Positions 8,784-18,122 of a DNA stretch of 64,000 nt are shown here, one piece after another. Each line of letters begins with the position of its first letter. Within the stretch, counting starts at the first letter, position 1. Both the position numbers and the translations under genes were made by a program. The DNA is from Streptomyces sp. NBC_00704 (GTDB lineage Bacteria; Actinomycetota; Actinomycetes; Streptomycetales; Streptomycetaceae), in assembly GCF_036226605.1 (NCBI RefSeq), contig NZ_CP109000.1, positions 434,001-498,000 on the forward strand, read 5' to 3'. The notes under the pieces were generated by a model, which saw only the letters and a program-made list of their open reading frames with translations, was not told where the DNA came from and made no database searches.

Positions 8784-8940
8784 CCCGACCGGGACGCTTC
8801 AAGGGTTATCCCTCGGTTGCGGACGGGTCCGGCGCCGCCGCGCCCGGCAGTGCTGTGAGCTGCCTGTGCGTTCCCTGTCGGCGTTCCCTGTCCGGCGGTC
8901 GCGGGCGCAGGCCCGGCGCCGCCCCCGGCGCGGTCGTTGC

Positions 8941-8952
8941 TACGGTGCACCG
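8941..8952 (+). promoter_or_regulatory. -10 element of a leaderless promoter
   Basis: TACGGT at 8941-8946 is six bases before the GTG at 8953, with no ribosome site between. Confidence 0.45.
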
Positions 8953-10458
8953 GTGTCTGACTCCTCACGCGATACCGCCGCGGGCGCCGGCTGGGGCGAC
9001 GCCGACCGCGGCACCTACCGCCACCTCATGCCGGGCGGGGTCGAGAAGATCTCGTGGCTGAACCCCCGGCTCCTGTGGGCCGCCCGCAACGGAGTGCTCG
9101 CCTCCTGGTTCGGCGACCCCACGGGACGCACCCGCAGCCGTCTGGTGGCGCAGCGGGCGGCCGCCGGCGCACCGGCCGACAAGGTCGTCCGGCGTGACGA
9201 CCCGGACGAGTTCTCCTTCATGGTGATCGGCGACACGGGAGAGGGGGACGACCCCCAATACGCCGTGGTGCCGGGCTTCCTGAGGGTGAGTCAGGGAACG
9301 TCGTTCACCGTCCTGGCGAGTGACGTCATCTACCCGGTCGGCAGCGCCGACGACTACGAGGCGAAGTTCTTCCGCCCGTACCGCGACTACCGGGCCCCCG
9401 TCTACGCGATACCGGGCAACCACGACTGGTACGAGGACCTCGGCGCGTTCATGCGCGTCTTCTGCGGCGACGCACCTCCCCTGCCCGCCGAGCCCGCGCC
9501 GCACCCCCTGACCCGTGCCTGGCTGCGCTCGCTGCTGTGGCACCGGCCGCGCCCGGACGACGGCCGGCTCCTCGCGCGGGCACGGGCGTTGCGCGGCGCT
9601 CCGGGTCAGCAGGCCGTACAGCCCGGACCGTACTGGGCCGTCGACGCCGGCCCCCTGCGCGTCATCGGGATCGACACCGGGCTCCTCGGCGTCCTGGACG
9701 CCGAACAGGGCGCGTGGCTGCGCGAGGTGTCGCAGGGGCCGCGCCCGAAGATCCTGGTCACCGGCTCACCCCTGGTCGTCGACGGGGAACGCCGTCCGTG
9801 TCCCGTCGAGGGCGGCGGCACCGTCGACGACATCGTCCGCGACCCCGCCCACCGCTACGTCGCGGCGATAGGCGGCGACATCCACAACTACCAGCGCTAC
9901 CCGGTGCGCCTCGCGGACGGCCGGACGCTCCAGTACGTCGTCGCGGGCGGCGGCGGCGCCTTCATGCACGCCACGCACACCATCCCCCGCGTGTCCGTCG
10001 CCGGCGTCACGGAGGGCGACTTCCGCTGCTACCCGCTGCGCGGCGACTCACTGGCCTTCTACAGCCGGCTCTACGGGCGCCGGCTGCGGATGCGCCGCTT
10101 CTTCGCCCTCACCGAGGAGGAGGCACAGGCGGTCGTCGTCGAGCGGCTGGGCATCCCGCCCACCCGCGCACCGGGCCCCCGGGTGCGCGTGACGCGACGG
10201 ATCCGGCTGGTCGCCTCCCTGCTCGGAACCGGCAGCCGCCCGGAGCGCCGCGCACGCCTCCGGCTGCCCGTGCGCAAGATCTACACGCAGCTCTTCTCGC
10301 CGGGCTCCGCCACCTACAGCCCGCCCTTCTTCAAGTGCTTCCTGCGCCTGGACGTCTCACCGGAGTCGGTCCGGCTGCGCTGCCACGCGGCCACCGGCAA
10401 CCTCGCCCAGGAGCTGAACCCGCCGGTGGAGGACGAGGTCGTCATCCCGCTGGTGTGA
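8953..10458 (+). CDS. Calcineurin-like metallophosphoesterase
   Basis: A 501-residue cytosolic protein. The two-metal phosphoesterase motifs are in order: VIGDTGEGD (about residue 95), ASDVIYPVG where most family members have GD, PGNHDW (about 155), and GGDIHNYQRY (about 312). A long C-terminal extension without a recognised domain follows. There is no signal peptide. The GTG at 8953 is chosen because it fits a leaderless promoter and because the sequence upstream is arginine-rich junk. The substrate cannot be inferred. Confidence 0.85.
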   Translation: MSDSSRDTAAGAGWGDADRGTYRHLMPGGVEKISWLNPRLLWAARNGVLASWFGDPTGRTRSRLVAQRAAAGAPADKVVRRDDPDEFSFMVIGDTGEGDDPQYAVVPGFLRVSQGTSFTVLASDVIYPVGSADDYEAKFFRPYRDYRAPVYAIPGNHDWYEDLGAFMRVFCGDAPPLPAEPAPHPLTRAWLRSLLWHRPRPDDGRLLARARALRGAPGQQAVQPGPYWAVDAGPLRVIGIDTGLLGVLDAEQGAWLREVSQGPRPKILVTGSPLVVDGERRPCPVEGGGTVDDIVRDPAHRYVAAIGGDIHNYQRYPVRLADGRTLQYVVAGGGGAFMHATHTIPRVSVAGVTEGDFRCYPLRGDSLAFYSRLYGRRLRMRRFFALTEEEAQAVVVERLGIPPTRAPGPRVRVTRRIRLVASLLGTGSRPERRARLRLPVRKIYTQLFSPGSATYSPPFFKCFLRLDVSPESVRLRCHAATGNLAQELNPPVEDEVVIPLV

Positions 10459-10496
10459 ACGCCCGCGCACCTGCGGCCGAAGGGCGGCGGGGCGTC

Positions 10497-11489
10497 TCAC
10501 CAGCGGCCCGTCCCCGTCACCGCCTCGGACGGCCTGCCGTCCACGCCGACGGGGACCTCGCCGGCGAGCATCACCCGGTGCATGACGCGCGGGAAGCCCA
10601 GATGGGCGTTGTCGCCGGGCGCGAGATGGATGGTGGCGCGGTTGTCCCAGAAGGCCACGCTGCCCGGTTCCCAGCGGAAGCGGACCGTGTACTCGGTGCG
10701 GGTCGCCTCGTCGAGCAGCATGTCCAGGACGGCCCGGCTCTCCGCCCGCGAGAGACCGGTGATCTGCTCGACGTAGTAGCCGTTGACGAACAGCAGATGC
10801 TCGCCCGTCTCGGGGTGGACGCGCACCAGGGGGTGCACCGAGGCGACCTGGCGGTCGAGGAGGTGGCGGACGTAGGCGTCGTCCCCGGCGCGGGGCTGGT
10901 AGCCCACGCCCAGGCGGTGCTCGGCGCGCAGCCCCGACACGAACTCCCGCACCGGCGCGGAGAGTCCGGCGCAGGCCGCGGCCAGGTTGGACCAGGTCGT
11001 GTCACCGCCGTAGGGCGGCACGGTCTCGGCGCGCAGGATCGTCGCGGCGGGCGGGTCGACGCGGGCGCCGTGGTCGCAGTGCCAGCCGCGCAGCAGCGTG
11101 TGACGGCGCCGGCGCAGCCACTCCTCGTGCTCCATGCCGAACCTCCCGCCCAGTTCCAGCCGGTCGGCCGTCGTCTCGATCTCGGGGACGTCCGGCGGCG
11201 AGGCGCCGCCGCGGCTCCGCAGGACGACGGGTTCGCCGAACAGCCGCGCGAACGCCACGTGTCCCGCGTGGTCGAGGCGCTGGCCGCGGAAGAACACCAC
11301 CTTCCAGCGCCGCACCGCGCCGCGGACCACGGCGACCTGGGCGTCGTCGAGGCCGGCCGCCAGATCGACGCCGTCGATCTCCGCGCCGATGTGCCCGGCG
11401 ACCGGCATCACCCGCATCCCGGCCGCCCGCGCGGCCTCCTCGGCCGCCGCGTCCTCGGGCCCGGCCGCGGGCCGGCTGTCCGTCGTCAT
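10497..11489 (-). CDS. TauD/TfdA-family Fe(II)/2-oxoglutarate dioxygenase
   Basis: A 330-residue enzyme of the TauD/TfdA fold. The iron facial triad is visible as WHCDHG (His and Asp at about 135 and 137) and the distal His in VMHRVML near residue 305; an Arg a few residues before and after can bind 2-oxoglutarate. The N-terminal 20 residues are Ala/Glu-rich. The ATG at 11489 has GGAGAG upstream. Such enzymes hydroxylate taurine, 2,4-D-like acids or tailored metabolites; nothing nearby fixes the substrate. Confidence 0.87.
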   Translation of the reverse strand: MTTDSRPAAGPEDAAAEEAARAAGMRVMPVAGHIGAEIDGVDLAAGLDDAQVAVVRGAVRRWKVVFFRGQRLDHAGHVAFARLFGEPVVLRSRGGASPPDVPEIETTADRLELGGRFGMEHEEWLRRRRHTLLRGWHCDHGARVDPPAATILRAETVPPYGGDTTWSNLAAACAGLSAPVREFVSGLRAEHRLGVGYQPRAGDDAYVRHLLDRQVASVHPLVRVHPETGEHLLFVNGYYVEQITGLSRAESRAVLDMLLDEATRTEYTVRFRWEPGSVAFWDNRATIHLAPGDNAHLGFPRVMHRVMLAGEVPVGVDGRPSEAVTGTGRW

Positions 11490-11730
11490 GCGCTCTCCGC
11501 TCGTCCGCACTGTCCGTCGCTGTCCGTCGCTGTCCGACGGGAAGATCGTGACAGCGGACGGCCGTCCTGGCGACACCGCGTCCCGCCTCCTGCTTCCCAC
11601 CCGCGTTCCCGCTCGCCCACAACCCCCTTTCCCCTTCGCCCTTCCGGGCCCCGCCCGAGTGTCCGTACGGTCGATCCGCCGCTCGTCCGCGAGGCTGGAA
11701 GAGGACGACACCGCAGAGGAAGGCTCCATC

Positions 11731-12561
11731 GTGATCGACATCCCGCAGCACACTCTGAACGACGGAACGAAGCTCCCCGCCCTGGGCCTGGGCACCTGGC
11801 CGATGGACGACGCGGAGGCGGAGGAGGCGGTGGCGGAGGCCCTCGGCCAGGGCTACCGGCTGGTCGACACGGCCGCCAACTACCGCAACGAGACCGGGGT
11901 CGGCCGCGGGATGGCCCGGTCCGGAGTGCCGCGCGAGGAGATCCTGCTGACCACGAAGCTGCCCGGCCGCCACCACGGGTACGAGGAGACCCTCGCCTCC
12001 TTCGAGGAGTCCCGCCGGCGGCTCGGCGTCGACTACGTGGACCTGTACCTCGTGCACTGGCCGCTCCCCCGCGTCGACAAGTTCGTCGACTCGTGGCGGG
12101 CCATGATCAAACTCCGCGAGGACGGCGCCGTCCGGTCGATCGGGGTCTCCAACTTCACCGCCGGGCACCTGGACCGGCTGGAGAAGGAGACCGGCGTCCT
12201 GCCGTCCGTCAACCAGGTCGAACTGCACCCGCTCCTCCCGCAGGAGGAACTGCGCGCCCACCACGAGGCCAAGGGCGTCCGCACGGAGAGCTGGAGTCCG
12301 CTGGGGCGCGGGTCGGCGATCCTGACGGACCCCGCCGTCGTGTCGGTCGCGGAGGCGCTGGGGGTGACCCCCGGCCAGGTCGTGCTGCGCTGGCACGTCC
12401 AGCTCGGCGCGGTCCCCATCCCCAAGTCGTCCAGTCCGCAACGCCGGCGCGCCAATCTCGACGTCTTCGGCTTCGCACTCGGCCCGGCGCAGATGGCGGC
12501 GATCGCGGACCGGACGCACCGGCGCCTGGGCGGCGACCCCGAGGTGCACGAGGAGTTCTGA
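11731..12561 (+). CDS. Aldo/keto reductase
   Basis: A 276-residue NADPH-dependent oxidoreductase of the AKR5-like type. The catalytic tetrad is visible: Asp in LVDTAANY, Tyr in the same motif, Lys in LTTKLP (about 76) and His in LVHWP (about 109). The cofactor-binding IPKSSSPQR is near the C-terminus. The GTG at 11731 is chosen by the GAGGAAGG upstream and by the family start. The substrate is likely a small aldehyde or 2,5-diketo acid. Confidence 0.9.
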   Translation: MIDIPQHTLNDGTKLPALGLGTWPMDDAEAEEAVAEALGQGYRLVDTAANYRNETGVGRGMARSGVPREEILLTTKLPGRHHGYEETLASFEESRRRLGVDYVDLYLVHWPLPRVDKFVDSWRAMIKLREDGAVRSIGVSNFTAGHLDRLEKETGVLPSVNQVELHPLLPQEELRAHHEAKGVRTESWSPLGRGSAILTDPAVVSVAEALGVTPGQVVLRWHVQLGAVPIPKSSSPQRRRANLDVFGFALGPAQMAAIADRTHRRLGGDPEVHEEF

Positions 12562-12903
12562 CCGCCGCGAGCGGGGTCGCCGCCGGGGGCGGCCGTGAGC
12601 CGTGCGGCGGCCGCGCCGGGACCGCCGCCCGGCCGGACCGCCGGCCGGCCGCGCCACGAAGGGCCGCTGTACGCGGTCGTCGAGGGCGGGCGTGTTCAGC
12701 CACTTCGCGTCGGACTGCGCCTCCGACGGCGTCCACCCCGCCGCCCAGCGTCCTTCGCGGGCCGGCCGGTCCGGGAAATGTGCACATCGGGCGCGACCTG
12801 GGCGACACCGGTCGTCCTGGACCCGCTGTACGTGCTGGACGTGCTCCCGCACGGCGCGCCGTTCTCCGGGGACGCGCCGAACCCCGGCTGCTCCTCCGAG
12901 TGA
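12562..12903. other. Intergenic region between convergent genes
   Basis: It is GC-rich with open frames of up to 100 codons on the plus strand that do not resemble known proteins. I see no gene, repeat or convincing terminator; a decayed gene remnant cannot be excluded. Confidence 0.5.
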
Positions 12904-15246
12904 TCACCCGGGGTCGAGCGGCTGCTCCGCCCAGATCGTCTTTCCGCGGCCCGTCTGCCGGCTCCCCCAGCGCCGGGTGAGCTGGGCGACGAGCAGCAGG
13001 CCGCGCCCTCCCTCGTCGAAGGCGTGGGCGCGGCGCAGATGGGGAGAGGTGGAGCTGCCGTCGGAGACCTCGCAGATGAGGGTGCGATCGCGGATCAGGC
13101 GCAGTTGGATGGGCGGCGCGCCGTAGCGGATGGCGTTGGTGACGAGTTCGCTGACGACGAGTTCGGTCACGAACGCTGCCTCTTCCAGGCCCCATGCCGC
13201 GAGCTGTTCGGTGGCGGCCTGCCGGGTGGCGGCCACGAGCGCGGGGTCGGGGGCGACGTCCCAGGTGGCGACCCGGTCCGCGCCCAGTGCGCGGGTGCGG
13301 GCGAGCAGGAGCGCGACGTCGTCTCCCGGCTCCTCCGGCAGGACCGCCTTGACGACGCTGTCGCAGAGGGCGTCGAGCGAGGCGGCGGGCGCGGTGAGGG
13401 CGTCGCACAGTTCGCCGACGGCGCGGTCGACGTCGCGGTCACGGTCCTCGACCAGGCCGTCCGTGAACAGGGCGAGGACCGATCCCTCGGGCAGTTCCAG
13501 CTCGACGGCCTCGAAGGGCAGCCCTCCCACGCCGAGCGGGGGCCCGGGGGTCATGCCGATCAGCTGCGCGGTGCCGTCTGGCCGGACCAGGGCCGGTGCG
13601 GGGTGGCCGGCCGAGGCGGCGGTCAGCCGCCGGCCGACGGGGTCGTAGACGGCGTAGAGGCAGGTGGCGCCGAGTTCGGCGGCGTCCTCACCGCCCTCGT
13701 CGTAGGCCGCCAGGTGGGTGACGAGGTCGTCCAGGTGGGTGAGGAGTTCGTCCGGCGGCAGGTCGACGTCGGCGAGGGTGCGCACGGCCATGCACAGGCG
13801 TCCCATGGTCGCCGAGGAGGGGATGCCGTGTCCGACGACGTCGCCGACGACCAGGGCGACGCGGCCGCCGGACAGCGGGATGACGTCGAACCAGTCGCCG
13901 CCGATCCCCGCCGTGGAGACGCTGGGCAGATAGCGGTGGGCCACCTCGACGGCCGCCTGACCGGACAGTCCGCGCGGCAGCAGGCTGTTCTGGAGGGCGA
14001 GGGCGGTGGTGCGTTCGCGGGCGAAGCGGCGGGCGTTGTCGATGCAGACGGCGGCCCGGCTGGCGAGTTCCTCGGCGAAGACGGCGTCGTCGCTCTCGTA
14101 GTCGTCGGGGTGGGCGATGCGCACGCCGACCAGGACGCCCAGGGTGGTGCCGCGGGCCTTCAGCGGCACCGAGATCACCGAGTGGACGCCGCTGCGGTAG
14201 CGGTGGCCCTCGGGGGCGCGCGCGTTGCGTTCGGCGAGCCAGCGCATGAAGTCGGGCTCGCCGGCCTGGATGCGGACGGCCCGGCCCTCCCGCAGGGCGC
14301 GGGCGGGCGGGCTGAAGGGCGGATGGACGTCGGTCTCGCCGAGGCGGACGGCCGCCTCGGGGGTGCCCTCGTGGGCGGAGCCGTGCGCGACCCGGCGCAG
14401 CACGACCTCGCCGGTCGGGACGGGCGGCGGTTCGTCGGCGCCGAGCACCCAGTCCAGGAGGTCGACGCTGACGAAGTCGGCGAACCGCGGGACGAGGAGC
14501 GCGACGACCTCCTCGGTGGTACGCACCACGTCGAGGGTGGTCCCGATGGAGGCCGCGGCCTCGTTCAGCAGGGTCAGCCGCTGGCGGGCCAGGTACTGCT
14601 CGGTGCTGTCGAACGCGGCCAGGGCGACCCCGGTGATCTCGCCGGAGTCGTCGCGCACGGGCCACATCTCCGTGGTCCAGGCGTGCTCGCGGTTGAGGGA
14701 GGGGGCGCCGGTGAAGCTCTCGTAGCGGATCGGGCGGCCGGTCTCGGCGACCTGGCGCAGGTGCCAGTTGAAGCCGCGGCTGTGCACGGCCTCCTCGACG
14801 GTGTCCGGGAAGTGGCGGCCGAGCAGGACGTCCTCGGAGACGCCCATGACCTTGCAGGCGACCTCGTTCAGCCGCAGATAGTGCTGCTGGGGGTCGAAGA
14901 CGGACATGGACATGGAGGCCTGCTGGAAGGCCCGCCCGGCCAGGGTCGGCTCGCCGTCCGCGGGTCGCCGGGCGCTGAGCGTGTACCCGGTGCGCCGCCC
15001 GTCGGGGCCGAGCACCGGGCAGGCCGTCACGACGAGCGTGACGGGCCGGCCGTCGCGGTGACGGACGACGACGGGAGCGGTCCACTCGCCGCCCCCGCGG
15101 CGCGGCGGGTCCTGCGCGAGCAGGTCGGCCGCCGTGCGTCCCACGGCTTCCTCGGCCGAATGCCCGGTGAGCTGCCGGGCGCCCTCGCTCCAGCCCGTCA
15201 CGATGCCGTGCGCATCGATGACCGCCGCAGCGACGACTTGCTCCAT
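12904..15246 (-). CDS. PAS-PAS-GAF-SpoIIE phosphatase-ATPase multidomain regulator
   Basis: A 780-residue soluble regulator that joins signal input, Ser/Thr phosphatase and anti-sigma-type kinase modules. Order: PAS (about 1-100), PAS (about 105-220), GAF (about 230-410), PP2C/SpoIIE (about 430-640, with GGDWFDV, GDVVGHG, TDGLVE and GDDVALL metal-site motifs intact), and a HATPase_c_2 domain (about 650-780, N-box ELVTNAIRYG, GGRGLLLV). Such proteins can both dephosphorylate and phosphorylate STAS antagonists. The ATG at 15246 has no ribosome site but CATTCT six bases upstream, fitting a leaderless mRNA. It stands alone. Confidence 0.93.
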   Translation of the reverse strand: MEQVVAAAVIDAHGIVTGWSEGARQLTGHSAEEAVGRTAADLLAQDPPRRGGGEWTAPVVVRHRDGRPVTLVVTACPVLGPDGRRTGYTLSARRPADGEPTLAGRAFQQASMSMSVFDPQQHYLRLNEVACKVMGVSEDVLLGRHFPDTVEEAVHSRGFNWHLRQVAETGRPIRYESFTGAPSLNREHAWTTEMWPVRDDSGEITGVALAAFDSTEQYLARQRLTLLNEAAASIGTTLDVVRTTEEVVALLVPRFADFVSVDLLDWVLGADEPPPVPTGEVVLRRVAHGSAHEGTPEAAVRLGETDVHPPFSPPARALREGRAVRIQAGEPDFMRWLAERNARAPEGHRYRSGVHSVISVPLKARGTTLGVLVGVRIAHPDDYESDDAVFAEELASRAAVCIDNARRFARERTTALALQNSLLPRGLSGQAAVEVAHRYLPSVSTAGIGGDWFDVIPLSGGRVALVVGDVVGHGIPSSATMGRLCMAVRTLADVDLPPDELLTHLDDLVTHLAAYDEGGEDAAELGATCLYAVYDPVGRRLTAASAGHPAPALVRPDGTAQLIGMTPGPPLGVGGLPFEAVELELPEGSVLALFTDGLVEDRDRDVDRAVGELCDALTAPAASLDALCDSVVKAVLPEEPGDDVALLLARTRALGADRVATWDVAPDPALVAATRQAATEQLAAWGLEEAAFVTELVVSELVTNAIRYGAPPIQLRLIRDRTLICEVSDGSSTSPHLRRAHAFDEGGRGLLLVAQLTRRWGSRQTGRGKTIWAEQPLDPG

Positions 15247-15288
15247 TCGTCCAGAATGGTCCCTCGGGCCCGGCGCATCAACCGCGAC

Positions 15289-15302
15289 GGCCCGGCCGGG
15301 CC
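15289..15302 (-). terminator. GC palindrome downstream of the peroxiredoxin gene
   Basis: The self-complementary GGCCCGGCCGGGCC lies just past the stop of the peroxiredoxin gene and before the next minus-strand gene. There is no T-run. Confidence 0.35.
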
Positions 15303-15312
15303 GCGCGGCCCG

Positions 15313-15783
15313 TCAGGGACGAGGGGCGGCGCGCAGCGCGGCCAGGGCGCGGTCGGCGTGGGCGTTCATGCGCAGCTCGCTGCGCACGACCTCCAGCACG
15401 GTGCGGTCACGCCCGATGACGTAGGTGACCCGCTTGGTGGGGGCGAGGGAGAAGCCGCGCTTCACGCCGAACCGCTCCCGCAGCGAACCGTCCTCGTCGG
15501 ACAGCAGGGGCATGCCGAGCGAGTGCCGGCCGGCGAACTCCTGCTGGCGGTCGACGGAGTCCCCGCTGACGCCGACGGGCCGGGCGCCGACGGCGGCGAA
15601 CTCCGCGGCCAGGTCGCGGAAGTGGCAGGCCTCGGCGGTGCAGCCCGGACTGAGGGCGGCCGGGTAGAAGAACAGGACCACCGGCCCGTCGGCGAGCAGG
15701 CCCGTCAGCGTGCGCACGGCGCCCGTCTCGTCGGGCGCGGCGAAGTCCTCGACGAGGTCGCCGACCTCGGGAGCCTTGGTCAT
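15313..15783 (-). CDS. bcp: Peroxiredoxin of the AhpC/Bcp (PrxQ) type
   Basis: A 156-residue thiol peroxidase. The peroxidatic Cys is in LSPGCTAEAC near residue 47 and a second Cys follows five residues later, the PrxQ/Bcp arrangement; Ser replaces the usual Thr of TPGC. The family reduces peroxides with thioredoxin. The ATG at 15783 overlaps the TGA of the upstream DoxX-like gene (ATGA at 15780-15783), so the two are coupled. Confidence 0.92.
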   Translation of the reverse strand: MTKAPEVGDLVEDFAAPDETGAVRTLTGLLADGPVVLFFYPAALSPGCTAEACHFRDLAAEFAAVGARPVGVSGDSVDRQQEFAGRHSLGMPLLSDEDGSLRERFGVKRGFSLAPTKRVTYVIGRDRTVLEVVRSELRMNAHADRALAALRAAPRP

Positions 15784-16172
15784 GACCGTCCCTCCGTCGT
15801 CCCGGCGGCGCCCGCGGCGACGCTGCGGGCCCACAGCACCAGGGGCGCCTGAAGGGGCAGCCGGCCGATCGCGGCGGCCCTCAGCGGGGCGGGGCGGTGG
15901 CGCCAGTCCCACGCCATCTTGACGTTGGCGGGGAAGACGCCGACGAAGAGCGCGGCGGCGGCCAGGGCGGCCGGCTTCCTCGTCCGGGGCAGGGCCACTC
16001 CGGCGGCGAGCGCCAGTTCGGCCACTCCGCTGGCGTACGTCCAGTGCCGGGGCGAGCCGGGCAGGGCGCGCGGGACGATCGCGTCGAACGGACGCGGCAC
16101 GGCGAAGTGGGCCGCGCCCGCGGCGGCCAGCAGGACCGCCAGCAGCAGGGGTGAGCGTTCGGACCGGGGCAC
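15780..16172 (-). CDS. DoxX-like small membrane protein
   Basis: A 130-residue integral membrane protein with four predicted hydrophobic segments (about 7-25, 45-62, 68-85, 105-122) and the DoxX-family pattern HWTYASGVAELALAAGV and FPANVKMAWDW. DoxX proteins sit with oxidant-defence or thiosulfate enzymes, which agrees with the coupled peroxiredoxin gene. The GTG start has GGAGG upstream. Confidence 0.82.
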   Translation of the reverse strand: MPRSERSPLLLAVLLAAAGAAHFAVPRPFDAIVPRALPGSPRHWTYASGVAELALAAGVALPRTRKPAALAAAALFVGVFPANVKMAWDWRHRPAPLRAAAIGRLPLQAPLVLWARSVAAGAAGTTEGRS

Positions 16173-16299
16173 GGTTCCTCCTCAGACGACCGGGCGCCCG
16201 ACACTACTGGAGGGTAGTCGCCGGCCGCCGGGCGGGGTCCCGGAGGCGCTCGCGCCCCAACCCGCGCCCTCGCAAACGGGGTTGCGGGCCGCGCACGGG

Positions 16300-16311
16300 T
16301 AGCCTGCGACG
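16300..16311 (+). promoter_or_regulatory. -10 element of a leaderless promoter
   Basis: TAGCCT at 16300-16305 is six bases before the ATG at 16312 with no ribosome site. The overlapping GGGT-N14-GGGTAG also resembles a sigma-B-type site. Confidence 0.5.
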
Positions 16312-16584
16312 ATGATCGTTCATCTGCTGTGGCACGTGGCCCACCACAACGAGGCGGGCGGGAACGGCACGGCGCTGCACCTCGACGGGGAGACGGTGCA
16401 CATCGACGAGCAGGACGGCGACGACGTCAAGCTGCTCGGCGTCTGCTCGACGCGCGCGAAGGCCGAGGAGCGCAGACTCCGCGCCCTGCTCGTGCCGGGG
16501 TTCGCCGAGGAGCCGGACTGCTTCGTCATCGACGCGTACACGGTCGACGAGGACGAGTGGACCGGCGGCTACGTGCGCACGTGA
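16312..16584 (+). CDS. Small conserved protein (DUF7336-like)
   Basis: A 90-residue acidic cytosolic protein beginning MIVHLLWHV and containing KLLGVCSTRAKAEER and an acidic DEDEWTGGY end. Short proteins of this type (display of a variable reading with ageing of arguments, then WxxG at the C-terminus) are common in bacteria and of unknown function. It has a leaderless start. Confidence 0.75.
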   Translation: MIVHLLWHVAHHNEAGGNGTALHLDGETVHIDEQDGDDVKLLGVCSTRAKAEERRLRALLVPGFAEEPDCFVIDAYTVDEDEWTGGYVRT

Positions 16585-16995
16585 GCGGACCATCCTCCCC
16601 CCGAGGGCCGCGACCGCCCACGCCCCCGCCCCCGTCGGCTTCGGCTTCGGCTTCGGCTTCGGCAGGGCCTCCCTCCAGGGGTCGGCGGACGAGCGGCGCT
16701 CGACCGGTACCCGGATGGCGCGCGGCGGCCCATACTGAGCGGTATGCCGTCAGGCCGTCGGCCCGGCGGCGGGGCCCCGGCACGCCCGCACCGCCCGCCG
16801 GGGTCCACCGAAAAGCCGCCGGGAACCCGCGCTGTCCTCGGGTCGGCGGGCCGGCTCGCGACCCGGCTCCCTCCGTCGCCCGGCGTGCACACGGGAACGG
16901 GCCCGCCTCCGCTCCCGCGGGCAGCCCCTGCACCGTTCAGGGGAAACGGCCGCCCCGCGCGCGTGGCGACGCGCCGCCGTGTCGACAACTGACCC
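16585..16995. other. Intergenic region with a short hexamer repeat
   Basis: The 411 bases hold the TCGGCT repeat at 16635-16663. An 82-codon frame from 16744 is preceded by CATACT at a leaderless distance, but its Pro/Arg-rich product does not look like a protein. No clear promoter for the ligase was found. Confidence 0.5.
16635..16663. repeat. Hexamer tandem repeat TCGGCT
   Basis: Four perfect copies of TCGGCT and most of a fifth stand head to tail in intergenic DNA. Confidence 0.85.
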
Positions 16996-17976
16996 ATGTC
17001 CCTCCCCCTCGTCGCCCCCATGCTCGCCACCCCCGGCTCCCTTCCCCCCGCGGGCCAGGACGCGCGCTGGGCCTACGAGACCAAGCAGGACGGGCAGCGC
17101 GCCGTGGTGTACCTCCCCGGCGACGGCACGGTCACCCTGCGTGCCCGCTCGGGCGAGGACATCACCGCCGCCTACCCGGAACTGCGGCCGCTCGGCACGG
17201 CGCTCGGCGGCACGCCCGCGGTGCTGGACGGGGAGGTGCTCGCCCTGGACCGCGAGGGCCGCGCCGACTTCCAGCTGCTCCAGTCGCGCATGGGACTGGT
17301 GCAGGCCCCCGGCAAGGCCGCCCGGCTCGCCGCGACGACCCCCGTGCACCTGGTCCTGTTCGACGTGATGCACCTGGCCGGACGCTCCCTCCTCGCCCTG
17401 CCCTACACCCGGCGCAGGACCCGCCTGGAGTCGCTGGCGCTGGAGGGTCCGTCCTGGTCGACGCCGGGCGCCCTGGTGGGGCACGGCCGGGAGGCCCTGG
17501 AGGCGACCCGGGCGCACGGACTGGAGGGGCTCGTGTGCAAGCGGCTGGACTCGGTGTACGAGCCCGGCGTCCGTTCCCGCGCCTGGATCAAGATCCGCAA
17601 CATGCGGGTCGCGGACGTCCTGGTCGGCGGCTGGCTGCCCGGCAAGGGGCGGCTGACCGGACTGCCCGGCGCCGTCCTCGTGGGGCAGCGCGCCACGACC
17701 GGGCTGCGCTACGTGGGCAGCGTGGGCACCGGCTGGAGCGAGGCCGAGCGCGCCGAACTCGCGGCGCTGCTGCGGGCCGACGCGACCGGGGCGTGCCCCT
17801 TCGACGCCGTGCCGCGGTCGCCGGGCGCGCACTGGGTGACGCCCCGGCTGGTCGGCGAGGTCCGCTACAGCACCCGCACCCGGGCGGGCCTGCTGCGCCA
17901 GCCGTCGTGGCTGCGGCTGCGACGGGACCTCACTCCCGAGGAGTCCGCGGCCGACCTTCCGGACACTTCCGCCTGA
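16996..17976 (+). CDS. ATP-dependent DNA ligase (LigC/LigD-ligase-like)
   Basis: A 326-residue stand-alone ATP-dependent ligase. The adenylation motif is TKQDGQRA (KxDG with the active-site Lys near residue 31), followed by motif III DGEVLALD, motif IV EGLVCKR and motif V AWIKIR; a C-terminal OB-fold runs from about 205. There is no fused polymerase or nuclease domain, unlike full LigD. Actinomycetes use such ligases in non-homologous end joining or base-excision repair; no Ku gene is in the window. The ATG follows a weak site. Confidence 0.9.
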   Translation: MSLPLVAPMLATPGSLPPAGQDARWAYETKQDGQRAVVYLPGDGTVTLRARSGEDITAAYPELRPLGTALGGTPAVLDGEVLALDREGRADFQLLQSRMGLVQAPGKAARLAATTPVHLVLFDVMHLAGRSLLALPYTRRRTRLESLALEGPSWSTPGALVGHGREALEATRAHGLEGLVCKRLDSVYEPGVRSRAWIKIRNMRVADVLVGGWLPGKGRLTGLPGAVLVGQRATTGLRYVGSVGTGWSEAERAELAALLRADATGACPFDAVPRSPGAHWVTPRLVGEVRYSTRTRAGLLRQPSWLRLRRDLTPEESAADLPDTSA

Positions 17977-18045
17977 GTCGGCGACGGCGGCCGCCTGTTC
18001 GGCTGTCCTTCATCACCACGACGGCTACGACCTCTTGGCGCGGCA

Positions 18046-18078
18046 GGGAAAAGCATGGAAGCTGAACTCCCTTTTCCC
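18046..18078. other. Inverted repeat before the NPP1 gene
   Basis: GGGAAAAG and CTTTTCCC (8-bp perfect arms) are separated by 17 bases. It may be the end of the ligase transcript or a leader hairpin of the NPP1 gene. Confidence 0.4.
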
Positions 18079-18122
18079 CCACAGCCGTTCCGGCTGCGCC
18101 CGCATCCCCAGGAGAACTCCCC

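Larger units (their letters stand above)
8615..8952. other. Intergenic region between divergent genes
   Basis: It holds the minus-strand promoter candidate, the TGACATGTCA palindrome and, at the right edge, a leaderless -10 (TACGGT at 8941-8946). I see no gene in it; the open frames on either strand do not resemble proteins. Confidence 0.6.

Noticed and set aside
12595..12903. A 102-codon frame ending just before the PAS-PP2C gene
   Set aside because: The first half is Arg/Pro-rich and nothing supports a start; only the end looks protein-like, too little to call a gene or a pseudogene.
9537..12980. An 1147-codon plus-strand frame across three genes
   Set aside because: It has no family resemblance and is composed of Arg/Pro-rich shadow sequence.
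13024..15852. A 942-codon plus-strand frame opposite the PAS-GAF-PP2C gene
   Set aside because: Its Gly/Val/Asp-rich product is the antisense frame of a well-supported gene.
16744..16992. An 82-codon frame with a leaderless-like CATACT upstream
   Set aside because: The product is Pro/Gly/Arg-rich without structure, and frame-specific codon bias is absent.
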